Program-made: the position numbers and the translations under genes
The notes under the pieces: model-generated
The model's input: only the letters and a program-made list of their open reading frames with translations
The model's database searches: none
What the model was told of the DNA's origin: nothing
From: an uncultured Roseiflexaceae bacterium
Lineage (GTDB): Bacteria > Chloroflexota > Chloroflexia > Chloroflexales > Roseiflexaceae
Reading direction: 5' to 3'
NCBI GenBank assembly: GCA_903868295.1
Contig: CAIPUQ010000489.1
Span: 1 to 9,842 of the forward strand
DNA: 9,842 bases
In this document: positions 6,663 through 9,842 of the stretch, piece by piece
Position numbering within the stretch: position 1 is the stretch's first letter
How the letters are laid out: each line of letters opens with the position of its first letter

Positions 6663-7693
6663 CTTGACCGTGGACCCGCCACAAACGGCGCATTAGGGTC
6701 GACTGCAACTGCCAAATCACCGCTGACCGGGTGCCAGTATGCGCAGGCTGCGATCATTGCGGCATTGTCTGTGCACAGATTGATGGGTGGGATATGCAAC
6801 GGCACGCGGATTGCGACGCGTAGTGCCTCACGTAAGCGGGCATTTGCCGCGACCCCGCCCGCAACGATAACTGATTTGGCATTGGTCGCACTCACAGCCG
6901 CCTTCGTTTTGCGGACGAGGATATCAACGACCGATTCTTGAAAAAGATATGCTAATTCGGCGCTCCGTTGCACGCACTGATCCGCATCGCCGCTGGCGCG
7001 TGCCGCCACCCATGCAGGGTCGGTGCTCACCGCAGTTTTGAGCCCACTAAACGAAAAATCATATGTCCCATGCAACCACGCACGCGGCAAGCGCTGTGCC
7101 TCGATGGGAGCGCGTGCAGATTGTTGGATTGCAGGACCACCTGGGTACCCCAATGCCAATAAGCGAGCAACTTTGTCGAATGCCTCACCTGCAGCATCGT
7201 CGAGCGTGCCGCCGAGGAGTTGGGCGTCAGCATGATCACGGATCAGTGCCAATACTGTATGCCCACCAGACACAACGAGGGCGACCGCAGGGAACGCAGG
7301 TGGCACTGGTGCATCAATCCAAGTTGCGTAGAGATGTGCTTCGACGTGATTCACCATGAGAAAAGGGAGCCCACGCGCCCACGCGAGTGTTTTGGCAGTG
7401 TTGAGGCCGGTTAATAACGCACCCGATAAGCCTGGACCGTACGTCGCAGCGACTGCATCGATGCTCGCCCAGCCGCCTGGGGTACGTGCAACTGCTTCGC
7501 GCACGACAGATTCGATTGCCAAAATATGCTGACGGGACGCGACTTCGGGGACGACACCCCCGTAGCGCCGATGGATGTCTATCTGTGAAGCAACCACGTT
7601 TGCCACGAGGTGTGTGCCATTAACGACGACCGCTGCGGCGGTCTCGTCACACGAGGTTTCGATAGCCAAAATCGTTTTGTATGGGGACGTCAC
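6659..7693 (-). CDS. tsaD: tRNA N6-adenosine threonylcarbamoyltransferase TsaD
   Basis: TsaD transfers threonylcarbamoyl from TC-AMP to A37 of ANN-decoding tRNAs, completing t6A with TsaB and TsaE; it is cytoplasmic and nearly universal. Signatures seen: ILAIETSCDETAAAVV near the N-terminus, GGVVPEVASRQHI, TYGPGLSGALLTGLNTAK, metal ligands in VNHVEAHLYA (His116 and His120 from the GTG start), GYPGGPAIQ, FSFSGLKTAVS, VAGGVAANARLR, and CTDNAAMIA with the third metal-ligand Asp309. Start choice: GTG 7693 has AAGAGG at a spacing of six and yields 344 residues. The in-frame ATG 7717 would add MTEKKRLC without any ribosome site, so it is less likely but possible. The gene is convergent with the transporter gene, their stops sharing CTAG, and divergent from the amidase gene. 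No tsaB or tsaE is nearby. Confidence 0.96.
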   Translation of the reverse strand: MTSPYKTILAIETSCDETAAAVVVNGTHLVANVVASQIDIHRRYGGVVPEVASRQHILAIESVVREAVARTPGGWASIDAVAATYGPGLSGALLTGLNTAKTLAWARGLPFLMVNHVEAHLYATWIDAPVPPAFPAVALVVSGGHTVLALIRDHADAQLLGGTLDDAAGEAFDKVARLLALGYPGGPAIQQSARAPIEAQRLPRAWLHGTYDFSFSGLKTAVSTDPAWVAARASGDADQCVQRSAELAYLFQESVVDILVRKTKAAVSATNAKSVIVAGGVAANARLREALRVAIRVPLHIPPINLCTDNAAMIAACAYWHPVSGDLAVAVDPNAPFVAGPRSS

Positions 7694-7736
7694 GCACAGC
7701 CTCTTTTTTTCGGTCATAGTCGATACTACACACTTC

Positions 7737-7745
7737 AGTATAATA
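7737..7745. promoter_or_regulatory. Shared -10-like element between tsaD and the amidase gene
   Basis: The 78-nt gap 7718-7795 holds a perfect TATAAT at 7739-7744 on the plus strand. Read on the minus strand the same bases give TATACT (7742-7737) or TATTAT (7745-7740). Predicted starts would be near 7751 rightward and near 7730 leftward, which suit the amidase ATG at 7796 and the tsaD GTG at 7693. I found no good -35 hexamer for either direction, so this is a tentative, overlapping divergent promoter. Confidence 0.4.
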
Positions 7746-7795
7746 CGAGGAACATCACATCCATGGTAGGCGTCTCACAACCAGAGGAACCCGTG

Positions 7796-9842
7796 ATGAA
7801 ACCGTTCGTACTGACGCTCCTGCGTACATTATTGCTGTGCATCGCTGCATGGGCTTCTGGTGCATCACATGCACCTGTTTTTGCTGCGTCAGAATTACCG
7901 CCTATCTCCTCCCATACATACCCCATTGACATGACCGATACAGGCCGCACTGCAACACGTGCGGAGCCGTTCATGCTCGGCCCCGAGTCCCCATCGCGTG
8001 CATTTAATGGGATCCAAATAAACTGGATGGTGGTCGGCGATCCCACACTCTTGCGTCTCGAGCTCATCACACAACATGATGGCGTGTGGGGCGACTGGAT
8101 GGATGTCACCCACGAAGATGAATTTCTGCTGCACGATGCACCGGAAGGCAGCCAAACTAGTACGATCTATACCCTAGAGACTGTCGCCCAAGCCTGGCAA
8201 CTCCGTGTCTCTACGCCCGATGCTGCCCTCGCTGCCATTACAACCATCCGTGTCACGACTATGGATACAAGTGCACAAACCGACGCACGTATCGATCTCC
8301 CCGCCGCGACTGAACCCCTGGCTGCTGGTGCCAAACCAGCCATCGTTGCGCGGACAACGTGGGGCGATGCAACCGTCAAACGCTGGGATGCCAACGGCTC
8401 CGCGGGACTGACTGCTGATGCAACCTGGATGCCTACCGATGCCGAGATTGCCAAACCGACGCACCTGGTCCTCCATCACACTGCGACGCCCAACGCTGGG
8501 AGCGGGAGCGATTGGCCTGCACGTGTCCGTCAAATCTGGGGATTTCACACCATCACCAATGACTGGGGCGACATCGGATATCACTTTCTCATCGATCCCA
8601 ACGGCGTGATATACGAAGGTCGCTATCAAGGACTACGTGCCGATGGAACCGTGATTGATGGTGCGCATAACTATGGGTTCAACCGCGGAACCATCGGTAT
8701 TGCGATGCTGGGCACATTCGAGGGCGTCACCCCAACAGCACAAGCCCAAGCAGCTCTGGACAACCTCGTCGCGTACCTGATGACCAGCGCTCGTATCCAA
8801 CCCGATACCACTGCATACTATGCACACCAACGGATGACACTCAACACCATCGTCGGTCATCGGGATGCGCAGCTACCTGGCCGATCGACTGCATGCCCGG
8901 GGACCACATTGCATGCGTTGTTACCTTCGATACGGGTCAAAGCACGTGCCGCGGTCGGGGTGGCACCCGCTCAGCGCTGGCTGACCGGGGTCACGGTCTC
9001 AGACGCCGATGTGATGGTCGGGGAGCCTGTTATTTTTCGCATGACTGTCCGTAATGCATATGCTGATACGCCAATTAGTGGCAGTGCATTCGCGTTCCCG
9101 GTGAGTGATAGTGGGTATGTCTATCAGCTGAATGAATGCTGGGCCAAGCAAAACGCGGGCGGGGCTGCGTTGTTCCCCAAAGCAGGTGTAGGCAGCAATC
9201 GCTATGCACGATTTCGTGTGATGGCTGGGATACGTGATTGGGACACGCGCTATGCAACACGGACCACCACCTGTCCGGTCAGTAGCACCGAAAATCATCC
9301 TTGGCGCTGGAGTATTGGTGCGACACCATTGGCCGCAGGAACAACCCGTGTCATCAGCGGCGGCGTTCGCTTCAGCACGCCAGGGACATATACCGTTTCG
9401 TTCGGCATGATGAAGGATTGGATCGGCTATCCGGACAATCCATGCAGTGATAGTCCCACCTACGCAGCCTGTGCACTTTTTCCCAAAACAATCACGGTAC
9501 GCATGCGTACAACGCCCACGCCCACTCGCCCACCTGCGTTGCGGACCCAACTCGCCCGCGAAACAGTGTATGCGGTGCGACGAACGGCGACTGCTGGCGC
9601 GCGCGTGGCACAGGCAACACAAACTGCATTGCTCGCAGAAATGACCGCAACGGCTGCCGTAGCTGCCGGCTCGCCTACAGCGACCGCGAGCCCGAGCGCC
9701 ACCGCAACCCCAACTGCGACAGCAATACCGCTCCAACAAACGGCCCAGCGGCTCGCGGCAGCGACCCAGACAGCAATTGCGCAGCGCACAGTCATACCTA
9801 CTGCCGGCATCGGCTCACCAACGGCAACCCACACACGGACAG
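7796..9842 (+). CDS. Secreted N-acetylmuramoyl-L-alanine amidase (PGRP/amidase_2 type), 3' end cut off
   Basis: 682 residues are visible and the frame is open to the window end. It has a signal peptide (MKPFVLTLLRTLLLCIAAWA, likely cleaved near 27-32), then an N-terminal region of about 180 residues of unclear fold, probably beta-rich, with GIQINWMVVGDPTLLRLEL. Next is a zinc amidase domain (about 185-375): LVLHHTATP with His228, IWGFHTITNDWGDIGYHFLI, GRYQGLRADGTVIDGAHNYG, NRGTIGIAMLGTF, and GHRDAQLPGRSTACPG with His355 and Cys367. Such enzymes cut the bond between MurNAc and the stem peptide. A Cys-containing beta-sandwich-like region follows (about 395-565), then a Thr/Ala/Pro tail including TPTPT and SPTATASPSATATPTATA, probably a wall-spanning linker. 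ATG 7796 has AGAGGA at a spacing of seven; in-frame ATG 7763 lies too near the predicted transcript start. Reported substrates cannot be told. Confidence 0.9.
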   Translation, partial: MKPFVLTLLRTLLLCIAAWASGASHAPVFAASELPPISSHTYPIDMTDTGRTATRAEPFMLGPESPSRAFNGIQINWMVVGDPTLLRLELITQHDGVWGDWMDVTHEDEFLLHDAPEGSQTSTIYTLETVAQAWQLRVSTPDAALAAITTIRVTTMDTSAQTDARIDLPAATEPLAAGAKPAIVARTTWGDATVKRWDANGSAGLTADATWMPTDAEIAKPTHLVLHHTATPNAGSGSDWPARVRQIWGFHTITNDWGDIGYHFLIDPNGVIYEGRYQGLRADGTVIDGAHNYGFNRGTIGIAMLGTFEGVTPTAQAQAALDNLVAYLMTSARIQPDTTAYYAHQRMTLNTIVGHRDAQLPGRSTACPGTTLHALLPSIRVKARAAVGVAPAQRWLTGVTVSDADVMVGEPVIFRMTVRNAYADTPISGSAFAFPVSDSGYVYQLNECWAKQNAGGAALFPKAGVGSNRYARFRVMAGIRDWDTRYATRTTTCPVSSTENHPWRWSIGATPLAAGTTRVISGGVRFSTPGTYTVSFGMMKDWIGYPDNPCSDSPTYAACALFPKTITVRMRTTPTPTRPPALRTQLARETVYAVRRTATAGARVAQATQTALLAEMTATAAVAAGSPTATASPSATATPTATAIPLQQTAQRLAAATQTAIAQRTVIPTAGIGSPTATHTRT
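9515..9842 (+). repeat. Low-complexity Thr/Ala/Pro-rich coding tail with repeated ATQTA blocks
   Basis: Within the amidase gene the protein turns to Thr, Ala, Pro, Gln and Ser. Two related segments occur: VAQATQTALLAEMTATA (from 9605) and RLAAATQTAIAQRT (from 9749), separated by SPTATASPSATATPTATA. The shared ATQTA core and the Ala/Gln spacing suggest short helices between Thr-Pro linkers. Codons differ between copies, so the repeat is stronger at protein than at DNA level. It continues past the window edge. Confidence 0.65.

Noticed and set aside
8999..9739. A 246-codon minus-strand frame opposite the amidase tail, rich in Cys and Arg
   Set aside because: Its composition is what the Thr/Ala-rich amidase codons give when read backwards; no motif or start signal.

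Overview
The window looks like ordinary chromosomal DNA of a free-living bacterium, most likely a member of the Chloroflexota. This is an inference. It rests on moderately high GC, separate adjacent secD and secF genes, a membrane-anchored DsbA-like protein, and a secreted amidase with a Thr/Ala/Pro-rich tail of the TPTPT / SPTATASPSATATPT kind that is common in that phylum. There is no sign of phage, IS, CRISPR, tRNA or rRNA. Almost every base is in a gene or a short regulatory gap, and no gene-free stretch exceeds 300 bases.

Left part, minus strand (about 2053 down to 1): an AlkX/YcaQ-type winged-helix DNA glycosylase, then a 72-nt gap with a plausible promoter, then a short FmdB-type zinc-ribbon protein whose stop codon overlaps the start of serine O-acetyltransferase (cysE). 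The cysE gene runs off the left edge. A divergent intergenic region (2054-2210) holds a good promoter for the rightward genes.

Middle part, plus strand (2211-6662): a DsbA-like membrane-anchored thiol oxidoreductase ends at a perfect 32-bp palindrome. A strong promoter then drives secD-secF, the accessory motor of the Sec translocon, which closes with a textbook intrinsic terminator. Immediately after the terminator comes a small DUF2007 protein, translationally coupled (ATGA) to a TauE/SafE-family membrane transporter. The DsbA and SecDF neighbours share a theme of exporting proteins and folding them outside the membrane.

Right part: tsaD (tRNA t6A synthesis) lies on the minus strand and meets tauE tail to tail, the two stop codons sharing the palindrome CTAG. 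A 78-nt divergent gap separates tsaD from a large secreted zinc amidase (PGRP/amidase_2 type), whose C-terminus runs off the right edge.

I see no convincing new multi-gene system. The most useful second looks are the loop-less palindrome after dsbA, the terminator that isolates the DUF2007-tauE pair from any visible promoter, the long post-catalytic region and tail of the amidase, and several start codons (secD, tsaD, fmdB, DUF2007, amidase) that a longest-ORF rule would place wrongly.
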